A DNA stretch of 64,000 nucleotides from Spisula solida (lineage: Eukaryota > Mollusca > Bivalvia > Venerida > Mactridae): contig OX365956.1 of assembly GCA_947247005.1 (NCBI GenBank), forward strand, positions 3,107,501-3,171,500. Reading direction: 5' to 3'. The notes beneath the pieces are model-generated. The model saw only the letters and a list, made by a program, of their open reading frames with translations. It did not search any database and had not been told where the DNA came from. This document shows, piece after piece, positions 1 through 12,925 of this stretch. The translations under genes and the position numbers were made by a program. Positions within the stretch are counted from its first letter, which is position 1, and each line of letters opens with the position of its first letter.

Positions 1-1069
1 TTAATCAGGTCAGTCACCTGTTATATAACATAGTGTAAATAAATATTGCAATTTTTTATTAATGTCTTATTTTAAAAGACACAATATCTATTAGTATGTG
101 GCTAAGTGAATACAGTACAAGTATTGGTTCTCACTGCCTTTTTACTCCAAATAAAATGTTTGAAACAAAAGAATACAGTGTTATGATATTGCAATGTTTG
201 TATACAAGAGACAGATTTGCATACACTAATTACCGAGAAAACATGAGTTATTCTTCAGTTTTTTTACAAATATATGCCGCATAAATTGATGATTAAATAT
301 GTCAAATATTTAAGTTTTCCGTTAAGATGTACATGTATTAGTCCAATAATTCAAGTATATGTCACTTGTATACAAACATTGCAATATCATAATACTGGAT
401 TTTTATTTTTTTAAACATCCAAATTGGGGGAAACGACAGTGAAAACCAATACATTGTTCACTAAGCCACAAACTAATACATATTATATTATATTATATTG
501 AAATAAGACATTAATAAGAGAAATTGCAATGTTTTTGTACACAATGTTATGTAAAGAAATGACTGACTGGAATAATCGAGTTATATCTAGTCAGCAATCC
601 TGTCTCATCGGTCCCAACCAATGCAATTTCTTTCATATTGCTAATTTTATGTAAAGAAATGACTGACTTGAAAAATCCATTTATTATTTATCAGCAAGCC
701 TTTCTTATTGGTTCTAACTAATGCAATTTCTTTTATATTGCTAATTTGTACACTTAACGGAACTTCTAATGCTACCTTTGAAACGTGTTCGCTTCCTTAA
801 CAACGACTTAATGAATTGTCCTGAAAGACTCAAACAACAATCATGATACAATATGATACCAGACAAGTCATGTTTTGGGGAAAATAAAACATGTTATAAA
901 ATGTATGCACATGTGTTATTATATTCAAGAAGTATAATGTTGATTTTTTATTACTTTATACTTATCTATTATACTTTTATTGTGAAACACGTTCTTACAA
1001 CTTATATTACTCACTCTCGACACCTCATTTCTGATGGAATCCATCGCGACTAAGGGTATGTGAGAGAAA
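1..1069. other. AT-rich stretch without recognised genes
   Basis: Only short chance ORFs. It contains related segments repeated within 200 bp (GTAAAGAAATGACTGACT near 553 and 651, each followed by a TGCAATTTCTT-containing part), so it is degenerate repeat DNA. Confidence 0.5.
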
Positions 1070-1478
1070 TAAATAGCGCCCTTTTCATGCGAACACACGT
1101 TCAATGGCGCTTCAAAATACATTATAGTATTAAAGCCACAAGGGCACATGTGCTTCCTATACCTGTGCAGAAACAGCATTGTCTGACCAGAGAGACAGAC
1201 TGAGAGAAAGCCCCTGAAGTGAGACAGAGACATAAGATACAGGCATGTCCGGGGCTGAAGAAGTGCGAATTATGTCGAATATTTAATGTGCCCGATGTAT
1301 AGCATCTATACACACCTTCCTGGAACCTTAAACCAGATACTTTGCAGCCCACACGGTCAGATATACAGCAAGAAATACTATAAATATATTTTCTTAAAAG
1401 TCCAGTTACCATGCCGGGGATCGAAACCACGACCTCTTGATTGATAACCCAGTGCGTTACCACTGAGCTATCACTGCT
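1070..1478 (-). repeat. tRNA-derived SINE, minus strand
   Basis: In minus sense it starts with a tRNA-like head (A box TAGCTCAGTGGTAACGC, B box GGTTTCGATCC, about 1405-1478). The body is shared with the copy at 57289-57715, including GGTGTGTATAGATGCTATAC, the CAGGGGCTTTCTCTCAGTCT region and the 3' tail CATGAAAAGGGCGCTAT. Confidence 0.85.
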
Positions 1479-1718
1479 ATACACACGAACATGTAAGAAG
1501 CAAACAGTTTATATAGATGTTGCGAATGTGAACACGTACGTCTACGTGGATACTACTTTTTGGGTATTACGTCATCAAGGTATGTGTACTTTCTACAAGT
1601 AACGGGTGTGTATAAAATAAAATGTGTCCTACATCAAACAGCGAATACAACTTGCGGCACTAAATAAATGAACGTGTATGACTCATTGCGAGCAAAACCC
1701 TGTAACTTCCGATCACTA

Positions 1719-1867
1719 GGCATTTTTGACTAGGCTGTTTTGTGGAGCAGGATATCATCTGGTTCTCGTCCCCAACATTGCAGTAAGTAGTACTATAGCA
1801 GAGCCGTATATGCCGACCGGGAACCAGACAATAACCTGCTCCACGAAACAACCCAGTCGAAAACGCC
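1719..1867. mobile_element. small palindromic TA-flanked element
   Basis: Inverted ends (GGCATTTTTGACTAGGCTGT against GGGTTGTTTCGTGGAGCAGG read from the right side) flanked by TA on both sides. About 150 bp, no ORF, a MITE. Confidence 0.7.
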
Positions 1868-1994
1868 TACTGTTTTGACTTATTGGGAGATGTGCACGAC
1901 TTCTTGTCATAATCAGAAGTTCACACGTTTATATACACTTTGAAATCTGCGTATTCACGAGAAAAACAATATTGCATCGCCCGTGAACTGATTA

Positions 1995-2142
1995 GGCCTT
2001 TACGACTGGGCTGTTTCGTGAAGCAAGTTTAAGCCCGGTTCCCGTCCCCACAATTACAGCACTACTACAGCAATACAACTGTAAAATTAGAACGGTAACC
2101 AGCCTGTAATCTGCTCCACGATACAGCCCAGTCGAAAAGGCC
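1995..2142. mobile_element. second copy of the palindromic TA-flanked element
   Basis: Same family as the element about 130 bp to the left: ends GGCCTTTACGACTGGGCTGT and CAGCCCAGTCGAAAAGGCC, TA on both sides, about 148 bp. Confidence 0.7.
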
Positions 2143-2149
2143 TATTGAG

Positions 2150-2660
2150 TTATAAATCGGTTCATTACGAAATCATGTTTCAACTGTCACGTGATTATTT
2201 GCGAAACGCGTATTTCGCAAGCAAATTTTAATTGCAAGGTACAGCCTACGTCTACATGTACAGGGGGCTTCTCGTACAAGAAGTTGCACATGCTATCTTC
2301 GCAACCTCCCTTGTAAAATGCGTACTACGTCAGACGGGTATGCGTATGCACGGGAAACACAGGATTTCATCGCCCGTGGTCCCATTGAGTTTATATAAAC
2401 ACTCATTTTCGATTCATGAAGGAAGCATGCTCTATTAATTGTCACGTGATTTTACACGCACACTCGTTTTGTTTTATCAAGCATATTTAAGTCACAACAA
2501 GTACGTATTCGTGTACGGTGTACGGTTAGCTACATGTACAGGTGCCCGTACACGCCACGTTCGCAACGTCCCTATAACGGTAACAAATCAAACAGGGACA
2601 GCAGGACTCAACAGACACAGCGGGGCGCGAAGGCTAAAAAGAACAAATAATACATTTTGT
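2150..2660. other. CpG-containing stretch of unknown nature
   Basis: Contains two loosely similar halves (TACATGTACAGGGGGCTTCT and TACATGTACAGGTGCCCGTA, each followed by TTCGCAAC and CCCT). The two short ORFs here look like repeats rather than protein. No gene recognised. Confidence 0.4.
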
Positions 2661-2662
2661 GT

Positions 2663-2737
2663 ACCTCCGTAGCTCAATGGTTAGCGCGCTTGCCGTCTGA
2701 TCTGACGGCCGGGGACCAAGTACGGATCAAAGCACAC
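2663..2737 (+). repeat. tRNA-like SINE head
   Basis: CTCCGTAGCTCAATGGTTAG is a good A box and D arm, followed by an anticodon-like stem (GCCGTCTGATCTGACGGC). The B-box position (CGGATCAAAGC) is degenerate, so this is a tRNA-derived repeat rather than a working tRNA gene. Confidence 0.55.
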
Positions 2738-2939
2738 ATTCGCCTGTCATATTTCAGCAGAAAGCTGACTGGCAAATACAGGCTATGCTCGACAGTGTCG
2801 GCATCGTAAGCAGTTTATAAATAAGAAGAAAGTAGCATGTTAGAAAACAAAAAATACATCTATATCATGTTTATCATACACGATGTATATTTTACTCTTC
2901 GTTCGTAAAAGTATTGCCATTACTCTATATTGCTATGCA

Positions 2940-3310
2940 CTGACACTTTAAACTAAAACTTCTAACACAACCAGCGGTTTCAGCTATATACACATCTATA
3001 GAGGAAATCACATTGCGCAAGAACTACCGAAAAAAACACAGCTACGGCTGAATAACTTCAAACTGCAAATAACCTTTCCGATGGAGAAAATAGTGCAGCG
3101 GATAATGTATTGGTTTTTTGTGAAATGCAGAATATTGGCTATATAAGAATCGAAATAATTAATATGTACCTGTGCTTCATCTAAAATAAAGCGCAGTCAC
3201 TTGCTTGGATGCGTACATTAAATCAAACGTGCTAAGCACTCGTGATTTACTTACTACGCATCCAAATCTCGTGACTGTGCTTTATTCAACGAAAAATCAA
3301 AAGTACATAT
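2940..3310. repeat. dispersed repeat with terminal palindrome
   Basis: Related to 58740-59030. Both contain GGATGCGTACATTAAAT, CAGTCAC or TGTCACTTG and a closing GTGACTGTGCTTTATTC or GTAACTGTGCTTTATTC; the right-hand third is an imperfect palindrome. Confidence 0.6.
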
Positions 3311-3329
3311 TCATTATTTCCTATGATAC

Positions 3330-5000
3330 GCTCTTTATTTATCGCCATTTGCCGATTGTGAGCACATGTATTGAAAAATTTTAATGAGTGTACGCATGTA
3401 TTTCTATGAATATTTGTTTTGAACAATTAAGGAATATACGGAGTCACTGTCACCATATATTTCTTTCTGTACGGAGGGTAGTCTTTCTATGTCTAAATTT
3501 GAACTTCAATATAACGTAACCATGGTTACCAAAACCATTTCTTTTCATTGTATTGTCAGTTAGGGTATTATACAACGTCTTTAGTTTCTGCTTAAGACAA
3601 ATATCATATTTTAATGACGTAAAGGCGTTAATAATAGGACAAAAATAAATGCTTGCCGCAATGTCTCTATCGAAAGTCTTATAATTTACGTGCATGTACT
3701 TTTTGTAGAATAGTAGTTAATGTTGAATAAAAAGTTATTACTGTTGTACGGAAACCGTCGCCGTGGAAACTATTTCTACGTACAATGATTGATATCAAAT
3801 ATCTTATGTTTGCTTCTTATTATATGGTTAACGGATTTAAAAACACGACACTTGGGTATGTTGATATATTTTAGGAAAACAAATTCCCATATAAAATGTA
3901 TTTGTATATTCGTAAAGGCTAATTCAATACCGTCATTTTGATACCAAACTTAATAAAATCCAATGAGTATTAACTAAATTATCGCAGGAGTAAGACATTG
4001 GTCCAGAAAACAAAAGTATCATGTTTATCGGCGCATTGATTTTGCCGTTGAAGATGACCATCCTGTATAACAGATCGAATGTTTACGCAAGGCTAATTTA
4101 ACTTATATAAACAAATTTCTAAATTAAATTGAATATAATAAATGACATATCCAACTTTTTTTTAAAATGTGTCTATATGGCACGGAAACATTATTGCAGG
4201 AAACATACACCATTGTCTAATAGACCTGTATATAAATGTTTTTATGGTCAATGGGAGGTAAATGAACCGTTCTCTACGGAGTCGGATATTGTTTTGTTTA
4301 AATCGTTTACAATGTTTTCTACGTAGAACTCCATTCGCACCATTTTCTCTAGTAATTGTTCTTCATAATACAATATGTGCACGTTGGTTCCATGGCAATT
4401 GATAATGAAACATGCCAGAAAATTGCCAAAACAGCAAACACTGTGAAATTTACATACGACCACTCCATTACGAATCGTTTTGGTTTTTGACGCAGTAATA
4501 GTGAGCTTGAGAATTTATATACTGAACACATACTACTAAATAATATACTACTAAATAAACATTTTTTAAATATGAAAATTAACTACTTCTGGTACAACCC
4601 TCGTGTACGTGTAAGTATACTCATAGACTGGTTCCCGTTCGTATATTGCGACGTCAGAAAGAATTCGGACCGAGGTACCAGTCTAGTATACTCATTGAAT
4701 ACTTGATATTATTCTAAATACATATGTATTGCCATAGTGTCACGAAATGTCGACGCTTGTCCTGAGTAGTTGAATACTTTCACAGGGAATCTTCCTGAAT
4801 GTTTGTAACGTCATGTGGCCTTACTTTACAAGTGTACAAGTGAACTCCCTATTTGAAGTATCTAACGTGACGATAGTCATTGTTTGTAACTTCCCATCCA
4901 TGCTTTTACAAGTAGGTGGGTTTAACAATAATTAAACTTAATATGCGGTTTGATCTTTTTGCCCTTGGTAATGCATATTCTCAGGAACAGATAATAATAT
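3330..5000. other. AT-rich stretch without recognised genes
   Basis: Small ORFs only, none recognisable. A short palindromic part near 4620-4700 has ATACTCATAGACTGGT against ACCAGTCTAGTATACTCA. Confidence 0.4.
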
Positions 5001-5005
5001 ACCGG

Positions 5006-5091
5006 CATATGGGAAGAAAAACGTAACTTAAAACCTACAGGGTGTCCCATATGGGAAGAAAAACGTAACTTAAAACCTACAGGGTGTCCCA
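5006..5091. repeat. exact 42-bp tandem duplication
   Basis: CATATGGGAAGAAAAACGTA to ACAGGGTGTCC occurs twice head to tail without a mismatch, with a degenerate third part near 5155-5175. Confidence 0.9.
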
Positions 5092-5276
5092 TAATATGTA
5101 TTACCTATACAACCGATTTCCATGTTAAAATGCTTGATTTCATGTAACAGTAAAACATACAGGGTTTCCCAAATTATGTGTTACCATTACAACCGAATTC
5201 CCTGTAAGAATGCTTGATGGCATACATCAATGGATAGGAAACATTTCAGAGGTTTATTAGATAATAAATATTTATT

Positions 5277-5690
5277 ATATGCTTTCAATGGATTATGGAG
5301 ATTTTTCAGTGAAATAAACTGTGAAAATAACAGTGAAATTACTACTTTGTTATTTTCACTGTTTTGGAAGCTGGTTCCAGTATCATGCAGAAAAAGAAAC
5401 GTATAACGTCAACGACGCCGGGCTTTAAAATATGCGTTACGTCATCATGACGTCATAATTCTCACGTCGTGACGTTCTAATTTTGACGTTATTTTCCAAT
5501 TAAGCCAATTACGGCAGATATTAAAGAGAAATTGAGGCATATAATAATCAGAAAATTTGTTGATTTTTGGTGTAAGATCAATTTTATTTCACTCGTGATC
5601 GCAGAAAATTAAATATTGATTTTCTGTGATCACTCGGTGAAATAAAATACGATCTTACACCAAAATCAACAAATATCCTCTATATAATAT
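5277..5690 (+). mobile_element. dispersed palindromic element, family D
   Basis: Begins GCTTTCAATGGATTATGGAG and ends CAACAAATATCCTCTATATA. The right part is a palindrome (TTTTTGGTGTAAGATCAATT against GATCTTACACCAAAATC). Near-copies at 54289-54709 and, inverted, 23149-23490. Confidence 0.8.
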
Positions 5691-5691
5691 T

Positions 5692-5981
5692 AACAAGTAA
5701 TTAAGAATTGCAAGCAATACAGAAGTCCCCTACCGGTTTGAAGCCATTTTCAATGTTTCTGTTCCCATAGCAACCACAATTTATGTCAGAATCAAAATTT
5801 TTATACGTGCATAATCCTCTCATTGCCCCCTATCCACATATCAAGTTTCATAAACATACCTTGGAAACTGTTTGAGTTATGTCAGGATCCAGATGATTGT
5901 TTGACTGACGAACGAACGGACGGACATACGGACGGAGGGCAAACCTATAGTCCACTTAGGTCAAAAACCGGTAGGGGACTA
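5692..5981 (+). mobile_element. dispersed element, family C
   Basis: Core ends are inverted (AGTCCCCTACCGGTTT and AAACCGGTAGGGGACT), with GACGGACGGAC tracts inside. Other copies at 22436-22659 (inverted), 31727-31960 and 62022-62295. Confidence 0.8.
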
Positions 5982-6159
5982 ATAAATATATAATATGGCC
6001 ATATTACTATCAATGCAACACGGGAATCACAGTTTTTCGATAAATGTCAAAATGACGTCCATACTGAATATGATTCACAATTTCAATATACGCGGCTAGT
6101 AAAGTATTGCGTCATAGTGTGTCATTCATTGTGGGGGATAGTATAGCCATTGGCCTTTT

Positions 6160-6343
6160 AGGCGGGGACGGTTGGAACGTTCTGTGTTTGTTTCTTGCGT
6201 GGTTGACCTTGTCCCTGTCGCCGCTACTGTATGACATAATATTGTCTATGCATTACAATATTTATTTCTATTAAAGTATCTTAAAATGGCGTTGACTGTG
6301 ACATCACTCAGGCGGTAGAACTTACTAGAACTTACATCAGGAG
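6160..6343 (+). other. possible 5' exon (first exon of AARS2?)
   Basis: A short stretch richer in G and C than its surroundings, with an ATG in good context at 6286 (AAAATGGCG). It has two possible donors. GAG|GTAAGT at 6344 is strong but leaves a ten-codon upstream ORF (MALTVTSLRR, stop). GCG|GTAGAA at 6315 is weaker but joins in frame to the acceptor at 14322, giving MALTVTSLRRSRMFSYQH, a plausible mitochondrial presequence. Inference only; transcript data would decide. Confidence 0.3.
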
Positions 6344-7737
6344 GTAAGTAAAACGTTTTTGTTCAGTCGAGTCAACGACATATAATATCCAGAAGCTGTC
6401 AAAAGTTTGAGCATTGACAAAATGGCCAAGCTCGATTAATGACCCTAAATAATCGATCACTTTGAAGAGTTTGCCAATTAAACAGGCCCCAATTCCATCT
6501 AAAGTAAAAACTTAAGTCTGTTATAACAAGCTCAAGTATGAAGTTCATTATTGTTCATTACTGTTGGATTTCCACGTGAATTTCATACAGACATCGCCTA
6601 CTATATCATTATTTAGCAATAAATGCACAGTTTCTGGTAGCAATCTACATCACAAGACTATAATTATAGTCATATCGTAAATTCTAAATAACAGTCTCAG
6701 GTGCATCTACATCAAAAGATTAGAATATGATAATTATAGTTGCATAATGAATTCAAACAGACTTAGCTAGGCAATTACTTAAAGCCACATTAGGCCTTAA
6801 ACGGCTAATTTCGAAAGCAATAACTTGGTAACCTTTTTAAAGAGTCGTGGATTTTGAGTACTATAGTTGAGTCCCGAAGGTGGAAAACGCCATAAGATGA
6901 AAGAAAACGAAATACAACATCCCGTTGGTTTGTTTGAAAAATAATGAATTGTAAACAAAAAATGCATCATTTATAATTTTAGGGAAGCAAGTCTTGAAAA
7001 ATTAGTATTTTGTCATCCATACATTTTACTAAAATGTGAGTTTTGTCATTTTATTTCGACAAATACATTTAACATTCTGTCATCAATTATTGGTCATTTT
7101 TGAAAAATATCCCAATTCCTTGTAATTAGTCTATTAACTGGATGATCGGAAAAAATGTCTTGGGAGAGATTATGTGATTTTAAGTACATTGTTTTTACGT
7201 GGAATTGGGGCCAGATTGGCCAATGACCTCAGACTTCAACAGAACAACAAGGTTTGACATTATGGCTAGTCAATATATAGCCTAGACATGATCATGACTT
7301 GGTATAGCTCATACCTTTAAAATCTTTGTCTAATTTCATACCAGTAAATCATTAAATTATCTTAGGTTGTCGAAGACGTGTATAAACCCACAGGTTACTG
7401 AATCATCAATAAAGAGTAAACAAAACGAAAATGTGTTAAATAAAATTTATATTTTGGTAAATCTATATCATAGTGACCACACAACAAATACATGTTTGGA
7501 TTCTTTTTATTTAATACATACAAAATAAACAAACAATATGCCATGTACTCATCATTCACTCACAATACTACATATAACCATTTAGAATATAACCTACATT
7601 ATGAGCCAATGAAAACGTCGAATTTTGGCGGCTAAATGAAAATTTAATCATTAAAATTTTCTCTTAACAGACTTGACGTCATGCGTTGGCGCTAATTGCT
7701 ATCGGCCAATCAGAATGCAGAATGTTATATTCTAAGT
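6344..7737. other. AT-rich stretch without recognised genes
   Basis: No ORF of note. If the exon at 6160-6343 is real, this is the start of an 8-kb intron. Confidence 0.4.
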
Positions 7738-7862
7738 TAGTTAGAACATATTAAGTAAATTTTAATGACTAAAAAGGACTCGCTTCGCTTCGCTTCGCTT
7801 CGCTTCGCTTCGCTCGCTCCGCCCTTTTTAATCATTAAAATTTACTTAATATGTTCTAACTA
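7738..7862. repeat. near-perfect palindrome with a CGCTT microsatellite loop
   Basis: Left arm TTAGAACATATTAAGTAAAT (7740 on) pairs with ATTTACTTAATATGTTCTAA on the right; AAAAAGG and CCTTTTT close the arms. The loop is a run of CGCTT repeats (about 7783-7818). Confidence 0.9.
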
Positions 7863-8099
7863 TAACATAACACACTTCATCATACATAAACCATAAAAAT
7901 ACGAGAACGCCAAATGAAACGTCACTATCAGGTAGTGACGTATCATTATTACGTAGTAGTGTGGTCACATGACTACTAATATCTAAGATAACATTAATTT
8001 TATAAAAGAATTTAATTTTACTCTTTATCAATGATATAGTTACCGGTGTTAATATAAACCATGTCATCAAATAAAACATTTAACTTTCATGTCCTTATC

Positions 8100-9240
8100 T
8101 TATTATCAGTTATTAATAAAGCGGGTGTGTGATATAATGTAAAATCATTAATTTTCGCTGATATTAAATTTCGAGGATTTTAGTAGATTTCTAAAATGGT
8201 AAATTGGTGGTAATTAAAATTCGTATATTTTAAATATTGAAAGAAAAATCTACTGCTTCGCTTTTTTGAGGTCAGTTATTCGAGGGAATTTAATTTTGTG
8301 GTTGAGGTCATCCACGAAATTAAGTCCCCCGTGAATATTATGATTTTACAGTAATTATACTAACCAACACCTGAAGCCATAAACTCTACCTCAATGCACA
8401 GGAACTTGCATAATTTAAAAAAATGCAAAAAAATATTAAAAATAGCCCATGTTTTATAGACTCGTTTAAGATAATTAAATACAGTTCGACTACTGAGACA
8501 GACATCAGTTTATAGTCATTCAAGTATTCCCGGTGTAACGCACCGATACACACCAGACTATCCACTAGAGGATTTAGAGGGGGCGCACACTGCGCGTTTC
8601 CACCCAGTAAAACCGCCGGAACCTAAGTAATTTAACAACCTTTGGATGTAAGAACAATATTGATAAGCATTTTTTTCTGCATTTTTTTGAAAAAATGGAA
8701 CTACATGTAGAATCATCTTATTGAGTTTAAAGGTATTGCATACATGTAGTTGAATGAGTGAATGTGTTTCATCTTGAATATTTTGAGATGTTGGCATATT
8801 TGACAAAGCGAAAGTAGAGTAGGGTAAAACCCTCACTGGATCAGTCCGCGCGTCTGTAAAAATTTCTCTACCGCCTTTGACGAACAAAATCTTTCTTATA
8901 TTAAACATGACCCCTTGTTTTTTTTGGTCTTATTTTGTAGCTGAAACATACTGCTTTTCAATGGTATAGGTCTGTGAACTGGTCATAGACTTTAACATGA
9001 TATAATCTGGGGCTGACAATTGTTACTTTACATTGATCTAAAGAACAATTTTATTTAGTGGGTTGTAACCTAAAATGGTGAATACAGTTGGATTGATTTT
9101 GTAATAAATCTGTCCTTTTCACTAAACAATAAGGTATCTCAGAATGCAGCAGACGAATTCAGTGGGGTTTTTAAAAAAGGTCCTGGGGAGAAAGCCACTG
9201 GACCCCCTAGTTACTGGATCCCAAATATTTCAAGTTTCCT
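8100..9240. other. non-coding stretch with dispersed repeats
   Basis: Contains a copy of the GATTTTACAGTA-ended repeat (8140-8352) and a 116-codon minus-strand ORF (8558-8908) with no domain I recognise, rejected as a gene. Confidence 0.4.
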
Positions 9241-9259
9241 CTTAAACATAAGTAGGCCC

Positions 9260-9800
9260 TAGAGTTCGCAGGGTATGCTGTTCAGAAATGCATTGTCTTT
9301 TTTCTTGGCGACGTACTCACAATAGCTATATATCAGTGAATATTATCCAGTTGGTTATCGTTAATCTGGGCTATGCTGCTCAGATAATCAATGTATTATC
9401 TTGCTCGCTTCACTCGCTGTAGAAATATACGTATATTCAATGAAAGTTTGTTGGGTATGCTACTCAGATAAACACTGATTTTTCCAGTTCTCACAATAAC
9501 TATATCAGCGAATATTACCAAGTAATAAGGGTGTGGGGTATGCTGCTGAAATAGATTATTACTTTTTTTTCTTGCTCGCTTTGCTCGCACAAACACTTCA
9601 GTCAACTTTGTCAAGGAGGGAAGAGTATGTGGGACATGCATGCTGCTCAAATAGTTAATGCATTTTTTCTTCCTCGCTTTGCTCTCGCAATCACTCTATC
9701 ACTTAATATTATAAGATATTAAGAATGAAATTATGTGGAATGCTCTTCGGAGATACATTTCCTTCTAGCTCCCTTCGCTCGAACATTTTCTTGAGGGGTG
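9260..9800. repeat. degenerate tandem units with CTCGCTTCGCT-like islands
   Basis: Five loose copies of about 90-120 bp, each with GGGTATGCT(G/A)CTCAGAT-like and CAGTGAATATTA-like parts; the later ones end in islands such as CTTGCTCGCTTCACTCGCTG and CTTGCTCGCTTTGCTCGC. Confidence 0.65.
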
Positions 9801-12600
9801 GGGTTGGGATCAATTCATGTATGTACGCCCTCTTAACACCAAATCCTTGAACCGCCCCTGCTACCTCTGTGTTACCAACCAGTCCATTTCTTGTTGGGTT
9901 TCAGTTGGTTTCGAAAATGACCGAGTGCCCTAGCAAAGAATCTAACCAGGGGTCTTATCGTAAGTTACATTCTGTCAAAGGTTCAAAGAATGCATTTCAT
10001 GAACGTCGTCATATTTACTGAGTCTGGTTCTGTGTATCATAGCATGTGCCATCAGTGATCCTTCTATATGTACAGATACAGAACTAAATCATAGAATTTA
10101 ATTTTTGTACCTTCACAACAGAGAGCTTTAAGTAGTAGTGCAATAAATTCTAACCTTGGATCTATGGATGGGACATTTATAATTCAGGGGTGTTAATATT
10201 CCTGATTTGTTTGCCGGATTTATCCATCACGGGTGGGATTGGTAATTAAGGTAGATCCCACCCCTTGAAAATGCTTGAAAAACATATACTTGAAAAAAAC
10301 TATTTCAAACAGCGTATGCCATCTGATTTTAGCATATATTATAGGAAACCACTGTAGCACTTGCGTGTGATATGAAATGTGCCATATAATCGCCTTATTC
10401 AAATGCTAACACTAAAATAAAGGCGATTTTTGACTGAAAAATACAGCATTTTTTTCAAAATGTCAAACGTTATCATTATTGTATTTTATAATACGAACTC
10501 ATTGAATATACTTTAAAATCAATCGTCGCAAGGGCATGCCAGGCTTGAAATTAGCTGCTGGTGTTTTGTTTACGAGAAAAACACCTTCATGTTGATGTGT
10601 AATTTCGACAAGGAAGTCGCCATGTTTGCTCTCTCCTGTCACCACAGTAAACGTACAGCAACATGTTTTTCAATCAAAGTAATCAACATAATCGATAGCC
10701 AGATCGAATAATGAACGTTATTGCATTCATAATTTCATACGATAATAACAATGAAATCCAAATATTTATTATTGTTTCCATCTCGTTTGTTTACGAATTT
10801 CGCGCTGTGTAGCAAATTTATATTCATGCAAAAGTAGTGCGACAGTTTATCGACAAAACCATTATAATGCGGTGTTCATAATGTGCCGTTCATAACGAAT
10901 GATGACATCGAATACAATATGATACTTTCAGTTTAATATAAGTCCCAATGAAACATCAATATCAGCATTTTCCTATCGCGACACATGCTGCACATGTTAG
11001 CGAATTGATAATCTGATATGTGTTACGAGGCTGTCTTTCAAACTTTATTTTAGCTAAATTACAAAAGTACTATGGGTTTTTAAATAATCCTTATGTTATT
11101 TATGCTCGTATAATCATTGCAAACACAGTTTTGTAACTCGATTGTCTGAATCGTTTCTCGATCACATACAGTTTGTGTAAAATCGGTCATTACATGTAGC
11201 TGTCAAAATATTTCAATCCACACGAATAGTCCGTGCAACTGTTACAGCGTGCTCGGTAAGTTAATGTATGGTGTGAGGTTACTGCCATGCTATATTATCG
11301 TCTGCAAATAGTTTTTTGAGTAATATTTAACCATTTTAACACACAAACTGACCAAATACAGCATTTTTTCATGTTAAAAGAAACGGGCTAACGGACGGAA
11401 CAAACGTTATCAGGGACCAGTACGACTAAAGATAAATTAGCAATTTCTTTGGTATATAAACAAATAAAATACAGTGGAAAGGAATATTTAACTAAATATG
11501 TTTATAATTGAAAGAAATACTAAAGCTTTAACTAATTTTCCATAAACCTATTTCAATTCTTTCGAGGGTACTTAAAACTTGTACAAATAATCAAGTTTTA
11601 AGTATTATAGACCCGATAAAATCGGTTATCGACAAACCAACAACAATCTGGTCCGTCAGGCCCACCGTAACCTAAACTATTTAGGATTTATTAAAAGTAG
11701 GCCTTCACACATACAAATGTGATATATTTTAATTCATGTTGATGTATTTATTGTTCAAAATTAATGCATTTTGACTGCTTTTATTTAAATAAATGGGCAG
11801 GCATGACCTTGATCAAATATTTGACAACCACAATTTCTATTTTTTCTAGCATTTTGTTACCCAATAAATGAGACTGACATTTTGAAAAATGTTACCTATT
11901 TTGTAATTAACTTTTTAAAAATACATTTTTTATAACAAGTGAATATAACAAAAACACTCGTTGACATAGATTATTTGAACTGTAAGCTACAAAATGATAT
12001 ATGAGACTAATGTGTTTTTATGCCAAAGGGGTATTTAATTCACTGAAGAAAATTACCATGTTCGCCCATTAGAGTGAACCTTAATCGGCAGTCTCAGGAC
12101 TCAGTAGTAACTTTACAGGGCTTTAAACTTATTCAATAAAAACAATAAAACAATAATAATGTTTATCAAAATATAGACAACATTGTGTACTGTTGCATGA
12201 TTTCAAGTACTAAGATGTATAAAGTAAATGTTCAGTAGTATTCCAACGGGAGATAACTGCGTATGCAATTTGAAAATCCGTGCCGAAGGAACGTATTACT
12301 GGAGGTTAACACATACTCATAGTTGGAGTACCTTTGATTTGTTCGCTTCACCTTAATAAGTCCGAAACATCAAATTCTGCCTGGAGAAAAGCTGAAGGTA
12401 ATTTCTATAACAAAAACGATATTTATGGTTAAATCTTTGCTGTCATTAGTTTCTTTCAATGTGCACAGTTTGTAATAGAGGTAAGGATATATGTGCATAT
12501 AATATAACACTGTGCTTTGACTTGTTTAGATGGTTAAAGTCTGAGGACAACTATTTCAATGTCAAAGTTAGTGAAATTATGGTTGAGTCAATGAGCAGAT
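9801..12600. other. AT-rich stretch without recognised genes
   Basis: No coding signal or clear repeat boundary seen; only short ORFs. Confidence 0.4.
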
Positions 12601-12629
12601 GCGTGGTGAAGGTAACTAAATAACCACCC

Positions 12630-12925
12630 AAGTAGGCCTGTAAAAATCTTTGACTACTGATCGAGAAGTCCCTGGTTTGAATCTCGGCCAGGGCACTTGG
12701 TCATTAATGAAACGCTTTTCAGTGTTTCCCACCTAAATAGAGACGAAACTGGTTGGAAACCCACAGGTTGTCTCGTGTGTATTGGTGCTATACACTCAGC
12801 ACGATAAAGAACCTAGGGGTCTAATCGAAAAATGAGCTAGGGTAACGCACCCGGATTCCTTGTATGACACCTCTTTCTCTAGATTTAAGTCTGCCTAGAC
12901 ATATGTCTACGTCCCTGCAAGGGGT
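12630..12925 (+). repeat. tRNA-derived SINE
   Basis: B box GGTTTGAATCTCGG near 12675, then a body with TTTCAGTGTTTCCCACC, CTGGTTGGAAACCCAC, GTGCTATACACTCAGCACG and AAAGAACC. The same body occurs on the minus strand at 30590-30878. Confidence 0.7.

Noticed and set aside
1122..1484. 120-codon minus-strand ORF
   Set aside because: Falls entirely within the tRNA-derived SINE at 1070-1478.
8558..8908. 116-codon minus-strand ORF
   Set aside because: No domain, no splice or start support, lies in repeat-like DNA.
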